Origin: Marinoscillum furvescens DSM 4134
Lineage (GTDB): Bacteria; Bacteroidota; Bacteroidia; Cytophagales; Cyclobacteriaceae
Reading direction: 5' to 3'
Length of the DNA stretch: 64,000 nt
Assembly (NCBI RefSeq): GCF_003386095.1
Contig: NZ_QREG01000002.1
Coordinates: 2,724 to 66,723 of the forward strand
The notes below the pieces were generated by a model. That model did not search any database. It was given only the letters and a program-made list of their open reading frames with translations, and was not told the origin of the DNA. Positions within the stretch are counted from its first letter, which is position 1. Every line of letters starts with the position of its first letter. Positions 35,773 to 44,532 of this stretch are shown piece after piece. Made by a program: the position numbers and the translations under genes.

Positions 35773-37380
35773 TTAAAGTGAAACCCCTCTTTTCCAGGGG
35801 ATAAAATCGTTTTGTTCTAATTGCATGGCTTTGGAAAGCTCTCCGCTAGCCACACTGATAATTTTTTCTAACATGACCTCAGCAGCATCCTCTATGGATT
35901 GCGTACCCTCGATCACACCTCCGGTGTTTACGTCTATGATGTCATGCATACGCTCTGCCAGTTTGGTATTACTAGCTACCTTGATCACGGGAGTCACAGG
36001 GTTTCCTGTAGGTGTGCCCAGCCCTGTAGTGAATAAAATAACATTTGCGCCAGATCCTGCCAACCCTGTAGTAGACTCCACATCATTGCCCGGAGTACAC
36101 AGTAAGTTTAAACCAGGTTTGGTCACTGGCTCGGTATAGTCCAGTATATCTGAAATAGGAGCCGCGCCACCTTTTTTGGCTGCACCAGCAGATTTGATGG
36201 CATCTGTGATGAGTCCATCCTTGATATTGCCAGGTGAAGGATTCATATCAAACCCACTTCCTACAGCTTGTGCATTTTGCTCATATGCGCGCTGTATCCT
36301 CACAAACTTCTCTGCTAGTTCCTGCGTTTCGCATCGGTTGATGATGTTTTGCTCTACACCATTCAGCTCTGGGAATTCACTGAGAATGGTCGACGCTTTG
36401 AGGGTAACAAGTACATCCGAGACATAACCCAGGACGGGATTGGCTGAAATGCCCGAAAACCCGTCAGATCCACCACACTCAAGCCCTACTACTAGCTTAT
36501 CCAATGTTGCAGGTTTTCGTTCTATTTCATTGGCTTCCTTAAGGGCGTCAAGTGTCTGTGTAATGGCTGCAGAGATCAGCGCATCTTCTGAGGCCATCTG
36601 CTGCTGCTCAAAATAAAGCACAGGCTTCTCGCTATTAGGATATAGCTCTTTTTGGATAGATTGAAACCAATCGGCCTGCGCATGCTGGCATCCCAAACTC
36701 AAAACTGTAGCACCAGCAACATTGGGATGGTGCACATAGCCCGCCAATAATCGCAGCAATGTTTCGGCATCTTGTCGCGTACCGCCACATCCTCCGTGGT
36801 GATACAAAAATTTGATACCGTCGATATTTTCAAATACTCTGTCCGTAGCGTAGGTAGTCTGGGATTGAGTACCCGAAAGCACCTCACTTACAAGACTTTC
36901 GTATTGATTGGGCTTGTAGTATCCAAGCTGCTTGACCAACGCCTCCTCTATTACCTTTAGGTTTCTGTTTTCACAAAACACCAAAGGCACGAACAACCAA
37001 TAATTTGCAGTACCTACTTTTCCATCTCCTCGGTGGTACCCGTTAAAAGTCCTTTCTTTCCACTTACTCACTGCTGGAGGTGTCCAGCTATAAGGCTGTC
37101 GGTTTTCCAGAGCTAGAGGCTCCGCATAATGTTTGGTATTTTCGATGGTGAGTAAGGATCCTGCCGGGAGATTTTTGAGCACTACACCTACGGGCACCCC
37201 ATACATGATTACTTGCTCCCCTTTTTTCAGATCCGCGAGCAATACTTTATGCTTTTGTGCTATCGGCTCACGTACCTCCAGAGATCGCCCCTGATAGGTT
37301 ACAGTGCCAGGAGACAGCTCTTTTAGAGCTACCCACACATTGTCCCTGGCATCTATATGTAATACTTGATTTTGTTCCAT
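35773..37380 (-). CDS. UxaA-type altronate dehydratase family protein, probable L-fuconate dehydratase
   Basis: This is a 535-residue two-part dehydratase: an N-terminal SAF domain (about 1-95, 'KGEQVIMYGVPVGVVLKNLPAG') and the large UxaA C-terminal domain with 'YHRGDGKVGTANYWLFVPLV', the Cys/His-rich HGGCGGTRQDAE, 'LECGGSDGFSGISANPVLG' and 'FTTGLGTPTGNPVTPVIKVA'. The Cys residues probably hold an iron centre. UxaA-type enzymes dehydrate sugar acids; in C. jejuni-like fucose clusters a member dehydrates L-fuconate to 2-keto-3-deoxy-L-fuconate. It is the first gene of the operon and divergent from the LacI regulator. D-altronate remains an alternative substrate, but no other uronate-isomerase genes lie beside it. 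Confidence 0.88.
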   Translation of the reverse strand: MEQNQVLHIDARDNVWVALKELSPGTVTYQGRSLEVREPIAQKHKVLLADLKKGEQVIMYGVPVGVVLKNLPAGSLLTIENTKHYAEPLALENRQPYSWTPPAVSKWKERTFNGYHRGDGKVGTANYWLFVPLVFCENRNLKVIEEALVKQLGYYKPNQYESLVSEVLSGTQSQTTYATDRVFENIDGIKFLYHHGGCGGTRQDAETLLRLLAGYVHHPNVAGATVLSLGCQHAQADWFQSIQKELYPNSEKPVLYFEQQQMASEDALISAAITQTLDALKEANEIERKPATLDKLVVGLECGGSDGFSGISANPVLGYVSDVLVTLKASTILSEFPELNGVEQNIINRCETQELAEKFVRIQRAYEQNAQAVGSGFDMNPSPGNIKDGLITDAIKSAGAAKKGGAAPISDILDYTEPVTKPGLNLLCTPGNDVESTTGLAGSGANVILFTTGLGTPTGNPVTPVIKVASNTKLAERMHDIIDVNTGGVIEGTQSIEDAAEVMLEKIISVASGELSKAMQLEQNDFIPWKRGVSL

Positions 37381-37461
37381 ATTTCACTTTTTCTCTCCTA
37401 AGAGCACTACATATTTAGCCAGACTATGGTGTGAATCTCAACTTAATCTACTTATAATTGC

Positions 37462-37479
37462 TGTGCACACAAGTGCACA
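37462..37479. promoter_or_regulatory. Palindromic operator candidate between lacI-type gene and deoxysugar operon
   Basis: TGTGCAC (37462-37468), a four-base spacer ACAA, then GTGCACA (37473-37479) form a perfect 7+7 inverted repeat. It ends ten bases before the LacI start codon and is about 80-100 bases upstream of the dehydratase start. The position suits autorepression by the LacI protein and control of the divergent operon. LacI operators are usually even palindromes of about this length. Confidence 0.55.
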
Positions 37480-37488
37480 CACTGTGAT

Positions 37489-38496
37489 ATGGCCAAGTAC
37501 ATCACCATAAAAGAAATAGCAAAGCAACTAGGGATGTCGCATTCCACAGTGTCGCGCGCCCTTAGTGACCACCCACGTATCAGTGCCAAAACCAAAGAAA
37601 AAGTAAGAAAACTGGCTGGCGAACTTGGCTACCAGGCCAATATCAATGCTCACTCTTTTAGAAGTAGCAGCAGCCGTCTTATTGGCATTATCGTACCTGA
37701 CTTGAGCATTCATTTCTTTGCTCGTGTAGTACAGGGCATGCAAGAAGTCCTGGCTGATAAAGATTATGCACTTGTACTTTTTGATACCAAAGAACAATTA
37801 GAATCCGAAACCATGGCTGTGGAGCGGTGTCTCCGGTATCGTGTGGACGGTATTCTGGCAGCTATAACGATGACTACCGACAAGTTTGATCACTTTTCGC
37901 ACCTCATCAAACAAGAAGTTCCGCTCGTATTTTATGACCGGGTGGCCAATTTTTTACCCATCCCAAAAGTGGTAACCAATGACTATCAGGCCGCCTACAA
38001 TGCTGTGCAGCATCTCATCCAGCGAGGCAGAAAACAAATTGCCCACATAACAGCCAGCATTAATCTAAACAATAGCAACAACAGGCTATACGGCTATATG
38101 GATGCCCTGAAAGATGCTGGTATGAATGTAAATGAAGCGTTAATTCTATACTACAAGTTTGAGCCAGCCGCAATAGAGACTTTTATAACGAAAGCCCTGA
38201 AAGATTACCCTGACCTGGACGCAATTTTTGTATTTAATGACTATGCGGCCAACTACTCAGTGAACGTACTCCAGAAACACGGCAAAAGAGTACCTGAAGA
38301 CGTGGCAGTAATGGGCTTTTCGGATGAGCCAGTAGCTACCCACATGACTCCACAGCTCAGTACGGTAAAACATGCTGGAGAAAAAATGGGACAGCTAGCC
38401 GCCCAAAAGCTGCTAGCTGTCATTGAGAAAAAAGAACCTCTGGAAAATGAAAAAATCATCATAGACCCGGAGCTCATCATAAGAGAAAGCACCTAA
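37489..38496 (+). CDS. LacI-family transcriptional regulator
   Basis: This 335-residue regulator has an N-terminal LacI HTH (ITIKEIAKQLGMSHSTVSRA, then LSDHPRISAKTKEKV) and a hinge around residues 45-60. The periplasmic-binding-protein-like effector domain follows ('RLIGIIVPDLSIHFFARVVQ', 'VMGFSDEPVATHMTPQLSTV'). It is the only plus-strand gene in the PUL. It is divergent from the seven-gene deoxysugar operon, with an operator-like palindrome in between, so it probably represses that operon and itself until a pathway metabolite binds. It converges with the GH2 gene, whose stop is five bases away, with no terminator seen between them. Confidence 0.95.
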   Translation: MAKYITIKEIAKQLGMSHSTVSRALSDHPRISAKTKEKVRKLAGELGYQANINAHSFRSSSSRLIGIIVPDLSIHFFARVVQGMQEVLADKDYALVLFDTKEQLESETMAVERCLRYRVDGILAAITMTTDKFDHFSHLIKQEVPLVFYDRVANFLPIPKVVTNDYQAAYNAVQHLIQRGRKQIAHITASINLNNSNNRLYGYMDALKDAGMNVNEALILYYKFEPAAIETFITKALKDYPDLDAIFVFNDYAANYSVNVLQKHGKRVPEDVAVMGFSDEPVATHMTPQLSTVKHAGEKMGQLAAQKLLAVIEKKEPLENEKIIIDPELIIREST

Positions 38497-38501
38497 GTCC
38501 C

Positions 38502-40970
38502 CTACTCGGTTTGCACCTGGATTTTTGCTCCTTTTAACCCTTTTGATTTTGCTGTTAGTGTGATAGTACCTGCCTTTTCTCCTGAGTTTAGGATAGCCAG
38601 GGCCATTCCACTGAAGGCCTTTCGTTTGGTATCCTGGAATGACTCCAGGGTAGCAGCATTACCATTGTCCACAGCGATCAACTTACCCGCACCACGAACA
38701 TCAAATGTGACAAGATTGTCAGCATTGGGGCACAAGTTGCCGTCCTTGTCTTCTATGCGCACAGTTACATACGCTAAGTCTCTCCCATCCGCAGCTATGC
38801 GATTTCTATCCACCGAAAGGCGCACTTTTGCAGGCTTCCCAGCTGTGCGGATAACTTTTTCACTTACCTGGCGGCCATCTTTGTAGCCTACAACTTTTAG
38901 CTCACCAGCCTCATATGGCACTTCCCAGCTGAGTCTGTAAGGTGACTCGAAGGTCTTTGGCTCATAGCGAAAGAAATCGATAAGAATGGTCGTTTTGTCT
39001 ACGCCTTTTACTTTGCGGCCCAGCGATTTACCATTCAGAAACAGCTCTGCTTCATCACAGTTTGTATATGCATAAACCGGAATATTTTCGCCTTCCATAC
39101 CTGCCCAGTTCCAGTGAGGCAATAGGTGAATCATGGGCTTTTCGGTCCACTGGCTTTGATACAGATAAAACCGATCTTTCGGGAAACCGCAAAGATCCAC
39201 TGCGCCAAAATATGAACTGCGTGCGGGCCAGTCATCGTTCCAATAGCCATTGGTGGAGTTGTCTCGTCCCCCATAAGGCGTAGGCTCTCCCAGGTAATCA
39301 AATCCTGTCCAGATAAACTCTCCCATGACATAAGGGTTCTTTTCCTGAAAGTGAAACTCAATATCTGGAGGATAGGCCCACCCTGGACCAATCAGGTCGT
39401 AGCTCGTCACTTGTAGAGACGGGTGTGTTTTGTACTTTTCGATAGGCAAATGATACACCCCACGGCTACTTGTACAGCTACTGGTTTCAGAGCCGTAAAT
39501 AGGCAAACCCGGATAGTTTGAGCGCACCTCGCTGTACCTACTAGGCTTGTAGTTCATGCCCACGACATCTACCTGCTGAGCCATGTTGTTGTCATAAGGA
39601 GCCGGATAGTAATTGAGCCCTACAGATGTGGGCCTGGTAGGGTCCGTTGCCCGGCAGACATCATGCAATTTTTTGGCTACAGTCCAACCATTCTTTTTAT
39701 CTCGCTGTTCGATGATCTCATTCCCGATACTCCACATCACGATGGACGGGTGATTGCGGTCACGCACAATCATATCTTTGAGATCAAGCTCTCCCCACTC
39801 CTCAAAGAACAGGTTATAGCCATTGGGCACTTTCTCCATTTTCCACACATCAAAAGCTTCGTCTTGCACCAGTAAGCCGAGCTCATCACACAGTTCCAAA
39901 AATGTTCGGGATGGAGGGTTGTGACTCGTTCTAATGGCATTGACACCCATTTCTTTCATTATTTGAAGTTTACGCTCGTCGGCTCGTCGGTATACCGCAG
40001 CTCCTAGGGCTCCATTGTCATGATGCAGGCACACCCCATTGAAGCGCACCTGTTTTTCATTGAGATAGAAGGCATCACGTGTATAGCGTATAGACCGAAT
40101 ACCAAATGTAGATCTATAGGTATCCGTCACTTGTCCATCTACAGTAAGAGTGGTCACGGCAGTGTACAAATGTGGTGCATCTAAATCCCACAGTTTTGGG
40201 GATTCAATAATGGTATATAGTGCGGACGTGCCCGTTTGCCCTGCAGGTATTTCCAGATCCTCCTTGGCTGAGCCTACTTTTGTCCCTGAGGGATCCAGAT
40301 ACTCATGCGTTACTGTAATCTGCTGATTATCTGCAGACTTATTTACCACGTTTGTTTCTATCTGAACGGTAGCCTTCTCGGGAGTGGCGGTGGGTGTTGT
40401 GATATAGGTACCCCATTGGTCTACATATACCGGATTATCGATTTTTAACCATACTGATCGGTAAATACCCGCACCAGGGTACCATCGTGATGAAAGATCC
40501 TGCGGTGTGAGCCTTACAGCCACTACATTGTCAGAGCCATCATATTTGAGGTACTCCGAAATATCAAATTCAAATCCAATGTAACCGTAAGGTCTATTCC
40601 CTACCAAATTTCCATTCACCCACACATGCGCATTGTACATGGCTCCTTCAAACTCTAGTCGAACGACTTTACCTTTTGCAGTGGCAGGCATGGTAAAATG
40701 CTTGCGGTACCAACCTGTGCCGTGTATTGGCAACCCTCCATAGCGGGCGTTGTATTCGCTACTAAATGGACCTTCGATGGCCCAGTCGTGGGGCAAATTA
40801 ACTTGTCGCCACTTAGAGTCATCCAGTTCAGGTTGTTGCCCGTTAGGGTTTTCATCATTGTAAAAAAGCCAATCCTTGTCGAAGTTTTCGCCGGGCTCAT
40901 ATTGTGCCCAAACAGAAAACCCTGAAAGAATAATGGTAAAGGCAAACAAGACTCTTTTGAAAGCTGTCAT
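38502..40970 (-). CDS. GH2 family glycosidase (beta-galactosidase-like)
   Basis: This 822-residue exported enzyme has a signal peptide (VLFAFTIILSGFSVWAQ). GH2 domains in order are a sugar-binding jelly roll (about 30-190), an Ig-like domain, a TIM barrel (about 295-600), and C-terminal Ig-like domains including a DUF4982-like one (PVYAYTNCDEAELFLNGKSLG) and a Big-type end. The acid/base Glu lies in VMWSIGNEI and the nucleophile Glu in PIYGSETSSCTSS. Activity on beta-galactose is the usual reading, but beta-glucuronidase or beta-mannosidase cannot be excluded, and the uronate-processing neighbours make a glucuronide plausible. The gene follows a strong terminator at 41001-41036, so it has its own promoter or depends on readthrough. 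Confidence 0.9.
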   Translation of the reverse strand: MTAFKRVLFAFTIILSGFSVWAQYEPGENFDKDWLFYNDENPNGQQPELDDSKWRQVNLPHDWAIEGPFSSEYNARYGGLPIHGTGWYRKHFTMPATAKGKVVRLEFEGAMYNAHVWVNGNLVGNRPYGYIGFEFDISEYLKYDGSDNVVAVRLTPQDLSSRWYPGAGIYRSVWLKIDNPVYVDQWGTYITTPTATPEKATVQIETNVVNKSADNQQITVTHEYLDPSGTKVGSAKEDLEIPAGQTGTSALYTIIESPKLWDLDAPHLYTAVTTLTVDGQVTDTYRSTFGIRSIRYTRDAFYLNEKQVRFNGVCLHHDNGALGAAVYRRADERKLQIMKEMGVNAIRTSHNPPSRTFLELCDELGLLVQDEAFDVWKMEKVPNGYNLFFEEWGELDLKDMIVRDRNHPSIVMWSIGNEIIEQRDKKNGWTVAKKLHDVCRATDPTRPTSVGLNYYPAPYDNNMAQQVDVVGMNYKPSRYSEVRSNYPGLPIYGSETSSCTSSRGVYHLPIEKYKTHPSLQVTSYDLIGPGWAYPPDIEFHFQEKNPYVMGEFIWTGFDYLGEPTPYGGRDNSTNGYWNDDWPARSSYFGAVDLCGFPKDRFYLYQSQWTEKPMIHLLPHWNWAGMEGENIPVYAYTNCDEAELFLNGKSLGRKVKGVDKTTILIDFFRYEPKTFESPYRLSWEVPYEAGELKVVGYKDGRQVSEKVIRTAGKPAKVRLSVDRNRIAADGRDLAYVTVRIEDKDGNLCPNADNLVTFDVRGAGKLIAVDNGNAATLESFQDTKRKAFSGMALAILNSGEKAGTITLTAKSKGLKGAKIQVQTE

Positions 40971-41000
40971 TTAATCAAATCAATTATTCATCAAACCAAT

Positions 41001-41036
41001 AAAAAAACAGGGTCCTATTACCCCAAAAGGACCCTG
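41001..41036 (-). terminator. Rho-independent terminator after the fucosidase gene
   Basis: CAGGGTCC (41008-41015) pairs perfectly with GGACCCTG (41029-41036). On the minus strand the stem is followed directly by seven Ts (complement of 41001-41007), 17 bases past the GH29 stop. This is a textbook intrinsic terminator that separates GH29 from GH2. Confidence 0.92.
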
Positions 41037-41053
41037 CACCCCATGAGAACTGT

Positions 41054-42583
41054 TTATTCCAGCTCCATTTTAAAAACGTTGGCAATTGGGCTAAGCTCAG
41101 TGTTTGGCACAGTAAACGTGTAATATCGCTCCGTTTTCTCCCAAACCACAGGTTTTCCAGATTTCAGCTCAGTGATTTGCTTCACAGGGCTGGCCGGCCC
41201 AAAGCCAATGTCGTTGAGTTTTAATTTCACTTCCTTGCCCGCTTCCGGTTTACCCAAAAGGAAAACGTACATGGATTTTTTGTCTTTGGAACAAGTAAAT
41301 CGCACATCGCTGGCAGAATACTCCACCTTAGCCGACTGTCCGCCGTGTTTGCCATCTGCTGCTTTGGCCATGCCAAAACCGTAAGTATGAAAAGGCACTG
41401 TGCCATAGACAGCCTCACCATAGACATCCATCCACTCTCCAATGCTCAATAGGATATCACGCTGTTCTTTATTGATCGTACCGTCTGCTTTCGGTGAAAT
41501 ATTAAACAACACCACTCCATTCTTACTCCACACGTCGATCATGTTTCGCACGATCATTTCAGGCGTTTTATACACCTGTCCTTCGGTGAAGCACCAGCTG
41601 CCTTTGTCACTAATCGTCACATCGGTCATCCATACTTCATCAGATACATCTTTCTTACCACCTTGCTCAATATCCAGAACACTCATGGTCTTTGGAAGGT
41701 CATCGTGTTTGGCAATGAGCACGCCCTCTTGCCCCGTTTTTTGAGTGTGATTGAGGTAATAAGCAGCCATCTCCTTGATTTTGTCCTCTGACACATGATT
41801 GAGCCACACGTCGTACCATAGCATATCTGGAGAGTATTTGTCCACTACTTCATTCACCTGATCTAGCCAGTACTGGTCAAATTCCTCTTGAGGCATGTTG
41901 CCATAAAACTTACGAAGGTCCGGATCTTCGGAGGATGTAGGATAGTCTGGGTGGTAGGCGAAATGGCTGTTGTAGGTATCCCATTTTTCAGGATTTCCTT
42001 CATGCCTTTGGCGTAATCGAGCGTGATGAAACGACGTAATGGTTTTCAAGCCTCGCTTCTTCAAAGCTGCCAGCATCTCGCCAGTAATGTCTTTTTGAGG
42101 TCCCATGTCTGCAGCATTCCACGGGTTGATTTCACTGTCCCACATGGCAAAGCCATCATGGTGCTGGGCGACAGGTCCGGCAAACTGAGCTCCGGATTTC
42201 TTAAACAATTCTGCCCAGTCCTCGGCATCAAACTGTTCCGCTTTAAACATCGGGATAAAATCGTGATAGCCGAATTCTTCTAACTTACCATATTTCTTTT
42301 CGTGATACTGCTTGTACTCCGGAAAGGCATCAGTCCTATACAACCTATACGGATACCACTCCGAGCCAAACGCCGGTACGCTGTATACGCCCCAGTGAAA
42401 GTAGATGCCAAATTTGGAGTCTTTGAACCACTCGGGGGCGGCATTGTGGCGCGCCAGAGATTCCCAGGTGGGTTCATAAGTAATTTCTTCTTCGTTAGTT
42501 ACTTCTTTTGCCATGGGCGCAGTGCATGACCACACTGCAACGGCCAATCCTACAAACAATATCAGTCTTGACATTTGATACAT
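41054..42583 (-). CDS. GH29 family alpha-L-fucosidase, lipoprotein
   Basis: This is a 509-residue lipoprotein (lipobox Cys20, VAVWSC). The GH29 barrel is clear: 'EWFKDSKFGIYFHWGVYSVP' and 'FAGPVAQHHDGFAMWDS' (His-His substrate contacts), then 'DMLWYDVWLNH' with the nucleophile Asp258. A C-terminal beta-domain follows (about 395-509). It removes terminal alpha-L-fucose and is direct evidence that the substrate contains fucose. The released sugar would feed the oxidative operon at 30960-37380. A strong terminator follows. Acid/base assignment is not obvious by eye, as is usual in GH29. Confidence 0.93.
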   Translation of the reverse strand: MYQMSRLILFVGLAVAVWSCTAPMAKEVTNEEEITYEPTWESLARHNAAPEWFKDSKFGIYFHWGVYSVPAFGSEWYPYRLYRTDAFPEYKQYHEKKYGKLEEFGYHDFIPMFKAEQFDAEDWAELFKKSGAQFAGPVAQHHDGFAMWDSEINPWNAADMGPQKDITGEMLAALKKRGLKTITSFHHARLRQRHEGNPEKWDTYNSHFAYHPDYPTSSEDPDLRKFYGNMPQEEFDQYWLDQVNEVVDKYSPDMLWYDVWLNHVSEDKIKEMAAYYLNHTQKTGQEGVLIAKHDDLPKTMSVLDIEQGGKKDVSDEVWMTDVTISDKGSWCFTEGQVYKTPEMIVRNMIDVWSKNGVVLFNISPKADGTINKEQRDILLSIGEWMDVYGEAVYGTVPFHTYGFGMAKAADGKHGGQSAKVEYSASDVRFTCSKDKKSMYVFLLGKPEAGKEVKLKLNDIGFGPASPVKQITELKSGKPVVWEKTERYYTFTVPNTELSPIANVFKMELE

Positions 42584-42794
42584 AATTAGTGAAAAAATAG
42601 CTTGAACATTTACGGTTCAAATGTCCGGTATAGCACTAAGATCAATCGTGAAAAATTACATTGAACAAAGGGGGTAAATTGACTAATCCATAAAAATAGG
42701 CGTTGACCCGTGCTGTTTTATCCAAAAAAGCGGGGGGATTTTTTATTTGGTCCCCATTTTCTTTGATGCAAAAAACTTTTGAGCAGTTGTCTGC
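42584..42794. other. Intergenic region upstream of the fucosidase
   Basis: About 210 bases hold no gene. A 6+6 inverted repeat TTGAAC/GTTCAA lies near 42602-42620, within 40 bases of the GH29 start, and could be an operator. A weak G-run/C-run stem near 42731-42756 past the lactate permease might terminate it. The region may carry the GH29 promoter; no consensus boxes are certain. Confidence 0.3.
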
Positions 42795-44399
42795 TTATGA
42801 GGTCAACGCACCAATGACAATCCCCAACACCCCGGTGGCCAATATATAGTATATCGTTGGGATGATCGTTTTGCGAATGGTCTGGCCCTCCACTCCGCTC
42901 AATCCCACAGTGGCTGAAGCCGCTACCACATTATGAATGGCAATCATATTTCCAGCCGCTGCACCAACGGCCTGCAAGGCTACCACCCAGGCTGGATTCA
43001 AGCCGGTCTGCATGGCCATGGTATATTGGAATTGAGAGAAAGTTAAATTGCTAATGGTGTTGCTCCCGGCAATGAACGCACCGAGCGCGCCCACGGCGGG
43101 TGCGAAAAACTCCCACATCACTCCAGCCCAACTAGCCATGGCTTCTGCAGCGACTATTGGCATGGAGGACAACTTACTGCCATTTTAGTCAGAATTGATG
43201 TAGACCCTGACCAAAGGCAAAGTAAACACCAATACCACCGAGGCTTTCAGTAGTGAACCAAAGGATGTTTGAATGGCAGAATAGACTCTTTGAGCGTTTA
43301 CCCGATACAACAACACCGTTAAAATTGCGGCAAGCAGCATAAAGGTACCGGGCAGGTACAAAGGACTGGTACTGGCCGCGATTTCCGAACCAAAGATTCC
43401 AGCCCATTTTAAGGAAAGCCCTTTCAAGTAGGCCCCAACCCCAAATTGAGGTATTCTCGAAAGCACCAGCAATAGGGTCATCACAAGATACGGAGCCCAT
43501 GCCTTTATCAAATTTCGATTGCCAGAAAATTCAGAGACTTGCGGGTTTTCCTTAAAAGTCAGTGGACTTTTGGGAAGTAATATTCCAGATTTCGTCAGCG
43601 CAACAGCCAGTAACAGACCTACCCCTGCTCCCAGTAAAGAAGGAAACTCAGGACCAAGTAATCGAACCGTTATATAATAAGGAACGGTAAAACAAAGACC
43701 ACATATTACCGCATAGGGAAGTATTTCCACACTACTGCGCCAGCTTGCTAAGCGGTTATAAAATCGGTTGATCATGGTCACCATCAAAAAGGGCATCAAA
43801 GTACCAATAAGCATGTGCAACAAGGCGGCGTGGTTGGTGACTTCTTGCAAAAAGACAGGTAGCTCTCCGGGCGGAAGTTTTACTCCTCCCGTCACGCCTA
43901 CCAGGATCGGTGTACCTATGGCGCCAAAAGTCACTGCCGTACTCATGGTCATCATGGCCACCACCAGTGCTGCCCCTACCGGGAAACCTATGGAGACTAG
44001 AAGTGGTGCCACTATGGCTGCCGGAGTGCCAAACCCTGAAGCCGCTTCGAGAAATGAGCCAAAAAGCCATGCTATGATAATGGTCTGCACTCGATAATCC
44101 GGACTGAGATGTACAAATCCCTGCCGGATGGCATCCATAGCTCCGCTTTGTACTAGCATGTTGAGCAGCACCAGGGCGCCGAAAATAATCCACAGTATAT
44201 CAAATGTAATGAAAAGGCCCTGCACGATACTCGCAGCTACTGTATCGGCAGGCATCTGCCAGTAACTCCATGCTATAAGCACAACCAACAAAAGGCCTAG
44301 TGGCATCACTCGAGCAGCCGACCATTTAAAACCCACGATCAAAACGGCAACTACAAAGAGTGGCAAAATGGCAAGCACTGCCGGGAGTAAATCGTTCAT
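42795..44399 (-). pseudogene. L-lactate permease (LctP/LldP family) interrupted by an in-frame stop
   Basis: The first 404 codons (start 44399) encode the N-terminal membrane domain of a lactate permease, with many TM helices and '[20 protein letters not shown]', the family hallmark. An in-frame TAA at 43185-43187 ends the frame after VRVYINSD. The same frame then continues without any shift through NGSKLSSMPIVAAE to 42795, including the conserved 'GALGAFIAGSNTISNLTFSQ' and 'GNMIAIHNVVAASATVGL'. The joined length, about 534 residues, is normal. One base change would explain it. The protein would carry L-lactate, the predicted end product of the fucose pathway. Options are a real pseudogene, stop readthrough, a split protein (TTG at 43172), or a sequencing error. 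Confidence 0.88.
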
Positions 44400-44532
44400 A
44401 TCTAAAAAAATAGAAAAATGAGTTAAGGAATGTAATTGAAACTGGACTTACAATCATGAAAATGACCCAATCACTTAATCGTTACGGCCCGATAAATCAA
44501 GATTCGAACTACCACGTCAGCTACTGAGTAGG

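Noticed and set aside
42731-42756. Terminator of the lactate permease
   Set aside because: The G-run/C-run stem is short with an A/T-rich loop; too weak to call.
43189-43500. Separate 103-residue gene on the minus strand within the lactate permease
   Set aside because: It is in a different frame, overlaps the permease entirely and has no independent features.
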